Shown one piece after another: positions 1 to 13,293 of a stretch of 64,000 nucleotides of DNA. The stretch lies in NCBI RefSeq assembly GCF_029227915.1, contig NC_079881.1, positions 21,427,501 through 21,491,500 on the forward strand. The letters are read 5' to 3'. This DNA is from Hydractinia symbiolongicarpus (lineage: Eukaryota; Cnidaria; Hydrozoa; Anthoathecata; Hydractiniidae). Position 1 is the stretch's first letter. The number at the start of each line of letters is the position of its first letter. The translations under genes were made by a program, and so were the position numbers. The notes under the pieces are model-generated. The model saw only the letters and a program-made list of their open reading frames with translations, searched no databases and was not told the DNA's origin.

Positions 1-3000
1 GCGTCTTTTATTTGTTGATTTTGTTGATACAACACAACTGGCTGACCTGGCCCACTTTGCAGAGAGTTGACAGGTACATACACGAATTTATCTTTTGTGG
101 ATGTTTGTATCGGTATATACGTCATTGTCACGGTAACCGTTGTCGTGGCTACAAATAAAAAGAAATAACACTTTATGTTTTTGTTGTATTAGCAGACGCA
201 AATTACACATTGGGTTTTTACACAATTTCTTAAGATAAATAAGAAATATGATGAATAGGCCTGCAAAAGTGTATTACTTCTATCAATGGTACCTACACAG
301 GCTAAACACTGAATTTATTAACCTAGACCCCAGTGTTGTAGAAAACAGTGAAAATAAAATTAACACTTTAACAATCGGACAATGACAACTATATAAATTA
401 GTGAATTTCATGATTATTTTTTTCTTTTTCTTCTCATTAAATATTTTGCCTGCTTCGGTCATCGAGCTTCTTTCTTTCTTTCTCGACTTAATGAAAACGT
501 TATTCAGACTGATACAAGGCTGTTTTCGTATTACCGCTATGGTTTCGTAGATAGCAAATCGAAAAATGGCTAAAAGATGAAAATGGCCAAAATAAGAAGA
601 AAATGGTGGTCAGTTACTTAGTAACACTTTTTGTTGATTTTTCGGTAACCACTACACAAAAACTGCAAACCATACTTTATTCCATGATTTTGCCTCACGT
701 GACTCAATTTTTTTAATTTTTCTAATATATTTTTTTAACCATATAATCAAGATATAAAAAGCGCCGTCTGATTAAATTTTTCTGTAAAATGAAAACAAGA
801 ACTGAAAATTTCGTAAGAGTATGAGGCATACATGAAGTCTTACCCGCCGTTGACGTCACAACACCCGAGGTTCGTCCCTGTGGAGTAGGACTGTCAGGCG
901 TTGGGGTACGCACAAACTGATAAGTCGTCGGCTTATTACGTGGTATCATATTTACTTGGTTGTGCTGACCAATCTGATATGTTGGTGGAATTCGAGGTAG
1001 ATTTATGTTTTGATTGCCAACTAAATGAAATGCCTTTCCGCTTTGAACAATCTTAGGGTGGTTCATGTTGGTCACTTGTGCAGGACTAACAACGCTACTG
1101 GTAGGGTTATTTGCTTGCATGTTACTATTCACAAATTCAAAACCTGGAGAAGGAACCAGTGAAGGAGGACTGGATAGTGCCATCGACCTAGAGGGTACAG
1201 TGGGTGGAGGGCGCAGTGCTGGTGGACTATGTAACGGACTACGTGGTGATACACCAGGAGCATGAACACTGAGATGACGGTTCGATTGATTAGAAGGATG
1301 CGGAGGATAGTAAACAGTTTGTTTGGTTGCGTAACCGTGAGATGTATCAACGATCTGTTGCTTGAGTGGACCGCCGTCTTGAGCAGGCTTAAACTCGACG
1401 TATTTTACCCTAGCATTGCCGTGATGAACTTTGTGCACATGGATTTGTTGAGGTTTTTCTCCCGTTGGACGTGAAGTATGATGTTCACTTCCGTAGGTGT
1501 TCATCGTTTGAACACGCGAATACGGTGTTGCATAGCTTCTAGCAGCGTCGTGGTAAGGAGGAGGATCTTTCACAATAGGGTTGTGCATCGAGAATATGCC
1601 GTGATTTTCGTGTCCCGGCTGACGGATGTTTTGTCCGTCTGACGTTTGGTCATAATGGGATTCAGTGCTATCATAAGGAAGAGATTTTTTCACCAATATC
1701 TGCTGACATGCCTGGCCACTGCTTTTCACAATAGAAATCTGTGATGTTTGATTGAGAGAAGTATTCGCCGGTTCGTCAATATCCGAAACGAGACTAGTCT
1801 TCGCCACGTTTGCCATCATCTGAGTTACACCACTTGGAGGACTGGTGACTACTGTTTGGGGATGATGTTGGAAGATTCCTGAGGAGGCATTGACAGGTGC
1901 ACGGGGAGACGAGACAGCATTTTCCTTTGTCATAACCATGTACGTCAAATTGCTTCCACTCGATGGAAGAAAAAACTGAGTTCCATGAGGGAACCTATTT
2001 TGAGGGTTCAAATTGCCACCGTCTGAAGGTGGCTGCACAACTATACGTGGCGTTCCAGGTGTAGGTGGCTTCGGGGTAGTAACCACTGGTAGTTGGTACA
2101 GTACTTGCAAATTACCAGGAGGAAGAGCGTTAAGAACTGGTGGCTTGCTACTGGTCACGACAGAGGAGCGGGAAGGCATTGATACTGGACTAGTGACCTA
2201 AATAAATTAAACAGAGGAAGTAAAACGGAAATCACGATTTGTTGTTGCTTTCAGAAGAATATATAAAACAAACTTTAACCATACTTACTGTACGTTTCTC
2301 AACAGCTCCATCATTTTTTGTTTCTAAGAGAAAAAAAAAGAAAAGGCCTACAAGTCTGTATGCACCAGTCTCGATAACGTCAAGATACCACCGCATATCT
2401 TAACAACAAAATATAAATAAAACGGCTTACGTGTTGACTTTCTGCAGTTAGCCGTACAATCTCTCTGGTCGATGCCGAGAAAAAACTCACAACAGTTTAA
2501 ACGTTTTGTCAAACGTTTTAAAAAACGCATCACTTTTCTTCGAGTGTTGTAACGAAACAAACCCTGTAATAAATACAGATCATAACAATAAGTCACTTTT
2601 CGAAAAGGTAGCGATACACACAAGATAAAAACAACTTAAGACAGAAAAAATATAAATTTGCATCCCTTCGAAATCCAAGGTCGTTGTTCCAGAGCAAAAA
2701 ACAACAGAAAACATTGGAGTAAAAAAAACACATTAGTAAAAAAGTTACATGTAAAGATCCCTTTTTTCTTCCTTAAGATACTTCAATACCTCAACGTAAT
2801 ATACGAATATTTAAAACTAGAAGCTTGCAAGACAGTGACATCTGATCACCATGACTTACCTTTTTGACAACCTTATTCTTTGCTTTATTAAAAATTCTCA
2901 CGCCAAAGCCAGCTTCAATAATTTCCAACAACTTCTCTTTGCTCAACGATACTTCAATCAGCCGCTCAATCAAACTCTTTAACGTCTGGGCAGGTCGTTC

Positions 3001-4788
3001 GAGATGCGTGGACTCGCTTATCTTTGCCACTTTAGCTGGATCCAGGTAAATTCCGGGATAACACGTCTTGTTAAAATAAATCTTAATATCTGGTGAAGGT
3101 AGATTATCATCTTCTACAACAAAATTAAAATAAAGTTTAACTCATTCTATACAAAGTTCAGCTCATTCTATACAAATTTCAGCTCATTCGATACAAATTT
3201 CAGCTCATTCTATACAAAGTTCAGCTCATTCGATACAAATTTCAGCTCATTCCATACAAAGTTCAGCTCATTCTATACAAAGTTCAGCTTATTCTGAACA
3301 AAGTTAACAAGAAAAACATTCAGTCTGCAGGCATGGTCGGTCATTTGTTAGAACACTACTTCCATTTGACAGTTTCAGAAACTTTTATTAATAACATGCA
3401 ATCCCAAAGAAATGAAATATCACGCTCATTCCTATTAAATAGGCGCGATTTAAACAACTTGATGTTATAAATTACAGGGTATTTATTAGAAAGAAGTTAT
3501 ATTTACCTTTTCCGCTTTCATCATGAACTTCCCTGAAACATAGAAAGTTTAAAATCAAGTAATGAAATCTAAAAACGCCAAGATACGTTGCAACACATGC
3601 TTGCAGTAATTGGATTTTGCACAGGAGCGTACTCACTAATAAAAAATGTTGTGAGCTTTTTGTGATATAGTGGAAAATACAGTTAAATGAAAACAAGCAG
3701 TAAAAGCATTCTTTAATCATGAATCTTATTCCTTCAGTGTTCTGGATACTCTCTGGTATTCCCGATACATTTCAGTCTTGTTGAAAAGCGAGCCATGTAC
3801 TTATTTCTGGACTTGATTCTTGTATATTTATTTTACTTTCTTTTAATCTCTCGTCGACATTAAATTTTTTGACGTCATTCTACAATTTGAAACTTTCTTT
3901 TTTTTCTTCCTTTTTCTTCAACTTATCAAGTAGATTACATTTTTACATGGTCAGTCATTTTCAGAAAACGAAGTGTATTCCAGCTTTAAAAAGTATCCGT
4001 TCTAACTCTGCATGTCATATCAAGAAACAAATAATTTTACTTAAGATCGTCATACCCTGGACTTCGTACGGTTAAGGAAAGAAAGTTAACATTTTTAACC
4101 ACAAATATGGCGGTGCTTTAAATGAACGGATCCCTTTGTGCCAGCTGTAACAGTGTTTTAGTACAGACACTTACTTTGTTTTATCGGAACTTTCCATAGA
4201 ATCGTGCTCTTGTGAAGCTACTGAACTATTCGAAGCTATAGAACTTCTGTTGTTGCAGCGAATATTTTTACAGAACACACAAACATCTCCTTTGTGTGGA
4301 TACGCTAACATGTTGCAAGCACTCGAGAAAAGACGGCCGTTCTTTATCATCTTACCATGGCGAAAGTTAGGTGGGGTGTTATCGGCTTTCGGTACAATTT
4401 GAATTCCCTTGCACAACTTGGCGTTCCTGCTGAGTTTGATCGATGCTCGAAACTCAGCCATGGTGGTGATTTGCTGAAGTGGAGGTTGACAGGGAGAAGT
4501 TTCGAAACAGAATGAAAAATTCGACGCAAGGAAGTCGCTTTTGCTAACGTCACATGATATAACCAAAACATTCGAGTTTGCTTTTGCTTTAGAAGTTTCA
4601 AACAGCTGTCGTGTGTCTTCAGGGAGGATGTAGTGATCACCGATACCCATGTATATTACAAGCTTGTCCTCATGTAGCAGCACTGGTAGACCTTCTGACT
4701 GAACAAAACTGACAGCATTTTTCACAAAGATTTGATCGCCCACTTTTTCTTTACTCTTTTTTAAGTTTCGAATGCCATTACTGGACAT
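1..4788 (-). CDS. SLED-domain protein, probable Polycomb-group/SCM-SFMBT relative; 3' end outside window
   Basis: Coding exons on the minus strand, in order: 4788-4175, 3532-3507, 3113-2860, 2563-2431, 2323-2289, 2197-844, 148 to the window edge; every junction is GT-AG and in phase. The first exon (about 205 residues) starts with its own ATG: an in-frame stop lies 14 codons upstream and there is no acceptor AG between. It matches no family I know, though it holds a CxxC pair (VCVFCKNIRC). Exons 2-4 give a SLED domain: PDIKIYFNKTCYPGIYLDP opens it and RFLKRLTKRLNCCEFFLG closes it. SLED is the DNA-binding module embedded in SCM and SFMBT proteins. The 451-codon exon 6 is low-complexity Pro/Ser/Thr/Gln/His, as in transcriptional co-regulators. 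No MBT repeat or SAM domain is present in the visible part; a SAM could lie beyond the edge. The gene lies just downstream of an MBT-repeat gene on the same strand. Confidence 0.8.
3132..3308. repeat. 21-bp tandem repeat, about 8 copies
   Basis: The unit is close to aaagttcagctcattctatac, with single-base changes (aaattt for aaagtt, cgatac or ccatac for ctatac). It lies in the intron of the SLED gene between exons 2 and 3, just upstream of the exon 3 acceptor on the minus strand. It is a simple minisatellite. Confidence 0.9.
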
Positions 4789-5188
4789 GCCACAGTCAAG
4801 GCAAAAACATGAAGTTAATAAATACAGTCATTGCACACAAAAATAATAGTCAATTAAACCAAGCGTTGACAACTTTCATGGAAGGGAACACGAGAATAAT
4901 AATTTTAGTGTCTTATTGAGACATGAATGCGATAGACAGTGATGACTAATTTTAGTGCAGGAAACTTTCGCGAATAAGCCATAATAAAAGATTTTGCGAA
5001 AACAAACTCTCTCGAATCACCAAAAAATCACCGAAGTCGTAAAATTTCAAGGGTTGAACCTGAAAACGTATTATTTTATTATCAAAGCATAACATTGAAA
5101 TTGAAATATACCATTTTTTCCCGCCATTTTTTTATTTTTAGGAGTGTCTTTATTTTTTAAGTTATTAAGGAGCTTCTAGGAAGTGTGG
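4789..5188. other. short gap between the MBT gene and the SLED gene
   Basis: About 400 bases lie between the stop codon of the upstream MBT gene and the ATG of the downstream SLED gene. No ORF of note is seen. It must hold the 3' UTR of one gene and the promoter and 5' UTR of the other, unless the two are co-transcribed. Confidence 0.7.
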
Positions 5189-8100
5189 CTAGTGAAGAGG
5201 ATACACAAACTTTCCATCAACAGATCTTCTTACAGTGCAAACACCAGGAAAGAGTTTGTAAATCAACGCAAACCAGCGGGGTGATAATTTGATGTTTGTG
5301 TTTTTTACAAAGTTGTCCACCAAATCAGGCTTCACAATGCAATGTGCATCACTTGAAGTATACTCAAAATTGTTCAGTAACCTGAATAAAACAAAGCAGG
5401 TTTTCTTTATAAATATGCAGACAGAGAGATATTTGTTTGCAGAATAGATGAGACAGTCTTCTATAAAGGTGGGCCAGAATGTTAAGGCTTAGTATACACT
5501 GTTAACATAGCAATGGCTTGCTTTAGGATCAAATCGAGTTTATTGCATCAAATCACAGAGGTAAAATACACAATGTGAATGTAATTTACAAGTAGTGCAA
5601 TTATTGTTAGAGCTGCATTAATGCATAAGATAAATCAAAGTGTCGGGGATTCTTATTTTATTTAGTATTTTAATTATTGAAATAACACTTAGGATGCACT
5701 GGGTATTTCTTTTCTATATTCCCCCTATTTCATTTTAATATTGGTGCTTTTCATCGTTTATTTAAAAGTTACACTCTGACTTGCTTAAACATTTATTCGT
5801 TAAATGTTAAAGTGATATTACAGAAATTCAGGTCAAAAGTTGTGTTTAGATGCAGAAAGCCATAATCTTTGATGGTATCTAAGTTTTCCTGATTTTTTCA
5901 AACTTGGATTTTCCTGATTTTACGTGAGTCGAGTATAAATTTACAAACATTTTTCTTACCAAACAACAAACTTCTCCATGTCATGTTTTTGTTTGTCATT
6001 ATTTAAAGGGCTTTTTGGAGAAAAGGGTACATCCAAATCCATGTCTGCTGCAGTTGGTTCCATACTGTGACAATCCGATTCCCTACAAAACGTCAAACAT
6101 TTAGACACAACACCAATCAAAACATATAGATAAGGGAGCTTTCTTACATTTTTGTTTCTTTTGATGACATTGACGATAAGTTTGGTATGGGTGGTGGTTG
6201 TACCAATGATGGAGAGGCTAGAGAATGGTGTGTTGTCGAAACAGATGCATCTCCTTCATCATGGTTAGATGCTGCTACAAAAAATAGGCAGAAAGATTAG
6301 GTTCACCAAACAATAAGCATGCTGCATTTCCACTATCTAGACAATAAAGACAACCTACTTATTACTGGTGATATTGGCACAGTTAATTCCTGGAATGAAG
6401 TGAATGATGCTGAACTGATATCATCATGGCTAAAACATAAAATTGAATATTCTGCTAATGTAAATATTATCAAGAACAATAATTGACAATACCAAAGCAG
6501 TATAACATGCTTGTACAACTATCAAGTTGTAAGCATTTATTTTTCTTTAAAATTTCAAAACAACAAAACTCTCGCCGAGCAAGCTTCAGTAACTTTTCGC
6601 AAGGGTCAACCACCTTAGGGCGTTAATGGTATATTTGGACTGCACACAACGTTAAAAAAGGAGAATGTACCTTCATCATTTCCCTTTTACAGATTTATTT
6701 TTGGGGTTTGAATCACAAATTCTTCCAATAAAATATGCCTGATTGGTCCTTCCATGGTAAAAGACGGGCAAATAAGCACAGATGGCATATCTATCAATAA
6801 ATAATTACCGTTTTTTCTTTTTAACTTCAGGTGGAGGCTTTTGAAAGTTAACTAGAAAAATCAACAATGGCTACAAATCATCGAAAATATTTACATGGAA
6901 AGATGTTTATATCCATAGAAAAGTGTTTAGATAATTCTATGGCAGCTTTATAATGTTGAAAAAAATTTTAATGAGAATTAATAATTATAGGTCAACCTTT
7001 ATGTTTGAAAAATATAACCAACTAGTTCAAATTTAATAACATTCTTTAAGATTGTTTACAAAAAGTTTGAGGATATTTTTCTCTTTTATGAGACATCACG
7101 TAGTGGCATTATGGTAGCAAAATTGAACACTATAAATTAAAGGCAAACCTAGGCTCTGATGAATGCAGGCACTAGGGGATATGCTGTGCAAAATCAGTGA
7201 AGTTTAAATACATGTACCATTCTTTAAGCCTTCAATTAACAAAAGAAAAACACCTTTGCACTCATATTTATTGTATAAATTTCATCTCCACAAGAAAACT
7301 TGTATTCACAGCGATTCCTTAATTTGCCTCGATTATAGGTTACAATTGTTTGCCTTGATTATTGTATTTATAATTGCGCCTGGCAAGAATATAGTTCTAT
7401 ATCTTATCCCTACTTATCAGAAACACATATGAAGCAAATAAAGTTAATTTTTGATAGAACTTACTTGGACCATATGGAGTTAGCAACACAATTTCTGTAC
7501 GTTCACACCAGCCAACTGGAAAGACATCTGTTGCACATTTGTCAATGAACTTTTTTCTGTTTGTACCATCAAAAGACAACATTGCAACACGTCCAAACAC
7601 TTCGGCAACTGTTGCAATCCGTACAACATTACTATCCATTGCTTCTACTTTATAACCTATTTTCAATGGATTTAACTTGTTTCTCTAAAGGGAACATGAA
7701 ACACTGTGGTGCTATTGGAAACTGTATATTTCTATGTACTTCAGATAAAACAAAACTTTACATCTTGTGGTTTTTACATGGTTCTTACTTACACCATGCT
7801 GTCATAAAAAAACTAACTTTCAACTATAACTGGTCATTTCCAACACCACAAAAATATCTAACTTTTCCAACTGGATTGGTGATTTCCACCAAAAAAAAAA
7901 CAACATTTCTAACCTTTCCACCATGACTGGTCATTTCCACCAAATTATCCAGTCTTCTAATCATCTTTAAATCTTGTGAAGAATCTTTTGCTAAAAAAAT
8001 AATATAAATAAACATGCCTTTTTGGCTAATACAGTTTTCATTTTCAAAAATTATTTTCATTTTTAAAATTATACCCAACTTATGGTATGGCTAAATCATT

Positions 8101-11100
8101 TTCATCCTTTTTAAAACTATCAGTGTGGATTCTACTAAACCTTTTTCTCACATTTAGTATGTCTCGATGTTGAATTTCATTAGAACAACACATAGTGTAC
8201 TATTAATGCTCCTTATGTTGTATTCCTCATATTTTTTTGCATTTGTGAACTATTCCGAGATTGGTTGCTGGAAGCAATCAAAAATAAACAGGTTGTTTTG
8301 CATTATCATTAGGGACTAACACGGACAAAAATGGGATCAATTCGAAACAGACAGATTGAATTCATTAAAAAGCCCATAAACCCCAATATTTCTTTAACTG
8401 TTTGTTAAAAGCAAATAATCTTATACAATTCCTTATCAGCGTTTTATGTTTTGCTGAAGTCATCAAAATTCAAAAGACATCTTTTCCACTGTTCTTCTGC
8501 CTTGGTGGATTTCGTATTTCCAAGTTGTTAATTTCAACCTAAAGTCAACTATTTTTGTGTTCTTTTCTACAAAAAACTTTCAATGTTTGTATAAAAATTT
8601 TGATTATCAAAATTATCTTTTAAATTTTTATGTATGAGGCATTTCAGGAAAGCAAGCAAGTTAATACTCACGAGGAATAAATAGTTCTAATCCTCTGGAC
8701 TCACACCAACCGACAGGATATACATTTGGACAATCAGCATAGCCATAAAACATATAGCTTGGTAAACCAGGTAAAGGGTCACTTGATACCAAAAAGTAGT
8801 ATGGACCAAGTGATTTTGTAATTGTACCAGGAACAATAAGATCAGATCTTTTTGGGTGTATAACTTCGACTTTGTTGCCATGCAAGTAAGGATGACAACG
8901 CAATTGTCTTCTTAACTCAGGCTACACGAATATAAAATTATGATTAACTTCTGGAGCACAATGAAAAAATTAAACTCAAATTCTTTTAAAACACAATCAT
9001 GATGGAATAAACCTTTCATGGGCGATGTAAAGAAAGCTTCATGCGACAATTTTAATGTTTGTTTATTTCTTAATATTGTAACTTTAATATTAGTATAACT
9101 CCAATTAATACCTTTCTAAATAAACTCATCGGAGCAGCCAGAGCACCAGTAAGAGTTCTGGTTAGAAATGCTTTCCATTCTGCTGACGTGCCATCAATAC
9201 CTACGTAAAAAAAGTCAAACTTAATTAAAACCTTATTTATCGAGTGTAGCCCTTTATAAATGATTGTGTGAAATATTTACATGTTAATTTATTATAAGAC
9301 AAAATTATAAAGTCAAAATGTTTTTTTTAAAGTTTGTAGTTTTTATATCTGCAAATAGTTCAATTAATATTATTAACTTCTTATAAGTAAAGTTGCGTGC
9401 ACAAGCAAAAAAAAATTAGAATAGAACAGGCAGTTCGAAAGTGGTTTTAACAGAAAATCAGTGTTCTTATTTTCCGCGCAGTTAGCTCTAGAAGTGTGTC
9501 TGAGAGTTAGCGAGGAAGGGGAAAAATAAATTGAAGATTTTAATCCTCATCAGAGTATTCAAGCATTGTATAACCAGGAAGTCCACAGGGTATCTGCTGC
9601 TAACCACACAAGTACCCAGTCAAACGAAAGAAGACTGGTGATAATTAGTGAGGAAGTGGAAAGGCATTGCTTTAGATATCGCTAAACATACTATTTCAGT
9701 TTTTGTTTTTTTCAGTCAAGCACACACTTACACAAAAATTTAAACAATCTTTGTTTTCCTTAAACTTTGTTTTATCACATCGAAACAAAGAAAATAAGAA
9801 ACAGCATTTACTAAAAGACCCACAAACATATTATTTGTGAAAACAACTTTAATTAGTATACTGTATTTGACTTGCCTTGTAATGTCACAAAAACTGGTTA
9901 AGAACCTCTGAAACAATAATTACATTTTGAATATTTTCTTCTATAAAAATGGACTTCTTTCATTTTTGCAACATTATTTCGGCTATGGGAGACAATAAAA
10001 TTAAAACTGAGAGAGTCGCTAGCTCAGACGCTCTGTTTTCGTTTTTGAGGTCCACAAGTTTAAACGTCCCCCATTTGTCTCCAATATAATAACACAGGAA
10101 AAAGTAAAGCTCGCAGGTCACAAAAAAATACAAATTCTTGTTGAACAAGTAGCTACTAGTGAACAAGCCAATGGTAATTGATCTACAGTGTTCATAGGCC
10201 ACATCTAGATGGTGGTTCACTTCGTTACAGAGTGTTGAAAATTTTGTAAACCGATTTTACTTTTCTATTTCAAACCCCGGCTACCACCTTCACAGAACAG
10301 TCACTCCAAAGTCACTCAGGTAAAAATAACCACAATGTGACTGTCCTGTACTCATATGTTTAATGCCTAATTATAAAAAATAAGTAGAAATTCGATCCTA
10401 TGGATTATTCTGTAAAACAGATGCATGTAAAACACACATAAGAAATTTTGATGTATGTCCTACCTTTAGGTGGCTGAAGAGGGTAGCCTTTACTAGCACA
10501 CCAACCAATTGGAAATAACTCCTCAGCTTGGAAGTTACACCAGAAGTCGTATTTTGATTCAGCACCAAAGCCATCATAACGTATGCGAAGTCGATGTCCA
10601 ATAATTTTTATTACTGTTGCGACACAGTAATTAACTGGATTATTTATATCAATAGCTTCGAGTTTCATTCCTGGTTCCAGTCCATCGACATTCTCTGTGA
10701 TCTAAAGAGGAAATAAATAAATAAACAATGATTTTAATTAGAGTCAGACAAGTTAGAAGACATGTGATTACAAACACTTTACATTTTTTCTCCTTCCCCA
10801 AAGTGGCACAGACTTTTATGCAATGTAGTTTCATATGTAATAGTTTGAAACCTAATCAGCACCAATGTTATTCAATCTCATTTGGCAAGAAGTACACAAT
10901 TCAACTTGTTTTTTTTTGTTTACTTGCAACCCTTTCATTAATGTCATTGCCTTGCTTTTTAGTTATTATCATATGGAAAATTTCACAAAGGATATTTGTT
11001 TATAGCTATTTTGTAAATTTTTGGCAGCTTGTTAGCATTAAGTAACAAAATAATTTATGAGGTTGTTACTATGATTGTAGGTGCGATTAGAATGGCGTTT

Positions 11101-13293
11101 TCAGTAACAAAACCCCTTAAGTCGGCTCACAGACAGTCAGTAAGTATTCACATCTGAAATAGTTTGCCATTGTAAAATTTAATCCAGAAAATCAATTCTA
11201 ATCACCCAAGTAATGATTGTAACTGGTTGCATGTTTGACCTACCTGAAAGAAAGAAGATGGTGGAGCAGCTTTTTCCTTGATAACTTCAAGATAATAGCT
11301 TAAATCTTTACCGGAAAAAGATCCTAGATTAAAAAAAACATGCAATTAATAACCTCATTTATAATAACCTCTATTGTGCGAAAGTGATGCATTACCTTTT
11401 CCTTCACTAGTACCAGAATCAGCCGAATCGTTTGGAACCTAAAATTAGTTAATATGATTTGACATTGGTATTGTACTCTTGCAGGAAAAAATATAAAGCA
11501 ACAAAGGCATCTGATACCAGCCAGGTTGTAGTATAGTGGACAATAAACCTCCATTCTATATTTTCTTAGCTGTTCTGTAACCTTGGTTTAACCCAATGGT
11601 AAAGATTTTGTCCCACTGGTAAAGATTTTGTGAGCAATAAATCTATTGGAACAGGTCTAAATTTTTTCGATAAACAACAACGATAAGCAAAATGGAAAGT
11701 TACAAATCAATCTTTAAGAATATACATGGATCAATACCACTAGCACCATCTTAAGGATTTTCTTAATGTTTCCCATTTTGTTTCCATTAACCTTATGTTA
11801 AAAAAGTTCATATCTATATCCTTTTACAAATCAAAAATTCTAACATAGAAAGAATTATGCAAAATAAATAAATGTCAAAATCTTGTCACATAAATACATT
11901 TAGAAAAGGGAAGAAAGGTGATTTTTCAAAAACTAAAAAGGAGCTATCGATCACCTTCTATTCTCTTTAAATGAGAAAACGCATTTGAACCAAATTTACA
12001 AACATTGAGAAGATAAGACTTACCACTTTGTTGGTTTCTATGCAGACTTTAGAACAATGGATGGCACTCTTCTTTGCTAATCTTGAAATAATCCCCTTGC
12101 AATATTTACACATTGCATATTTAAATTGTAATTCATTATCTTCTTCATCAGATTGCTGTAAAGTATTGGTTGCATTATCTTCAATATTGTTTAAAGGAAC
12201 AGTCTTAAAAACAAAGTGATTAAATGTGTTAAAAGATTGGATATCATAAAACAATGACCCCATTTATACAGGGCCACGCCCATCAAGTATCTATTTTTTC
12301 TTCAAACAGACCAAATTGTTGACAAATTTGTTAGAGGTTGGTAGAGTACTTGTTGTGTCGTTTAAAGAACTAAAGGAGATATAAAATAAAACAAGGATGG
12401 CACCTTGTTTCAAGGTGTTTTGCATCTTTATAATGGAAGAAAAACAGTGAAAAATTCCTTAGAACACGAGTGACAAAAATCAATTATCAAAACGAAATTG
12501 TTCTTTCTTCACTGTAAAAAAGCCTGCTGGCAAGGAAACAATTTAAACTTTAAAGAATATAATGCTATAAAATACTGTCTGGACTGTACCGCAAAATATC
12601 GTTTAAAGTCTAAGTGTTGACCAAGCTGAAAAAAAGTTCATCCTTCTAACAATAATGTAATTTACTACTTTCATTTATTCAAGATAGCAAAAAATTGTGT
12701 TGATCAGAAGCTTGCTATTATTAAACATGAAAATGTGTGAAGTGAAGTTTAGTTACAATGAATGTTGAAGTAAATTCTCAACTACTTAGCTAAGGACAAT
12801 AATTAGGATGTTGTGGGGTTTTACAATTTTTGTGTTAACTGGGTAACTAAAAATTGTTGTTGTTTCTTTCATACGAAATGTTTTTATAGATTAAGTAAAA
12901 GTGAATAAAAATGCTTCCTGAAATTTGTTTACATTTTAAGCCATTTCTAATTTTAGGCCTAAGAACCTGTATGCCCTGTTGTAAAATCCATATGTTTAAC
13001 AAAGTTAAGTAAAAAATCTTCATGCGCACAAAATTCTAAGAGAATTAATAGTATGTAGTACAAAACAAAACAATCATTTCCAAGGTCAGAACTCAATTTT
13101 AGAAATCACAAATATAGAATTCTATTTGCTGATCCAGCTTGAAGTAAAAGGAGTAGTGGGTGAAAAGAAATATTTAGAGTCATCATACACTTAACATTTT
13201 TTGCCAGTTTTAATTTTTGATAAAATTACATCAAACAAACCAATAGGGTGAAAATAATATACCAACCTGTGTCTGATCTTCCCTTTCCTCCAT
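5189..13293 (-). CDS. Three-MBT-repeat protein with N-terminal FCS-like zinc finger (SCM/SFMBT/L3MBTL family)
   Basis: Coding exons, minus strand: 13293-13267, 12203-12024, 11438-11396, 11323-11244, 10701-10464, 9200-9112, 8921-8672, 7990-7914, 7684-7465, 6851-6809, 6429-6359, 6274-6148, 6082-5960, 5381-5189. These give 1,761 nt, or 586 aa, with all phases consistent. The ATG follows an in-frame TGA two codons upstream. Residues about 32-62 form an FCS-like C2C2 finger (CKYCKG...CSKVC). MBT1 (about 85-190) has GMKLEAIDINNP and ends ELFPIGWCASKGYPLQPP. MBT2 (about 193-300) has FLTRTLTGALAAP and VYPVGWCESRG. MBT3 (about 303-400) has GYKVEAMDSN and VFPVGWCERTE. MBT repeats read mono- and dimethyl-lysine on histone tails and act in chromatin repression. 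A Lys-rich stretch follows, then a C-terminal module of about 70 residues (FVVWLLNNFEY...YKLFPGVCTVRRS) that I do not recognise; it is not an obvious SAM domain. Three repeats and no SLED separate it from classic SFMBT (four MBT plus SLED plus SAM). A non-coding first exon may lie farther upstream. Confidence 0.85.

Noticed and set aside
3132-3308. CRISPR-like array
   Set aside because: Head-to-tail 21-bp units with no spacers, in an intron of a eukaryotic gene; a plain minisatellite. The 13-bp array at 38,158 was rejected for the same reason.
8331-8450. Similarity between this intron segment and 55,735-55,830
   Set aside because: Only patchy matches by eye; too weak to call a shared element without an alignment.
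12024-12263. Alternative MBT-gene start reading through from an ATG at 12,263
   Set aside because: A clean acceptor at 12,204 and an in-phase upstream coding exon (13,293-13,267) with an upstream stop explain the gene better.
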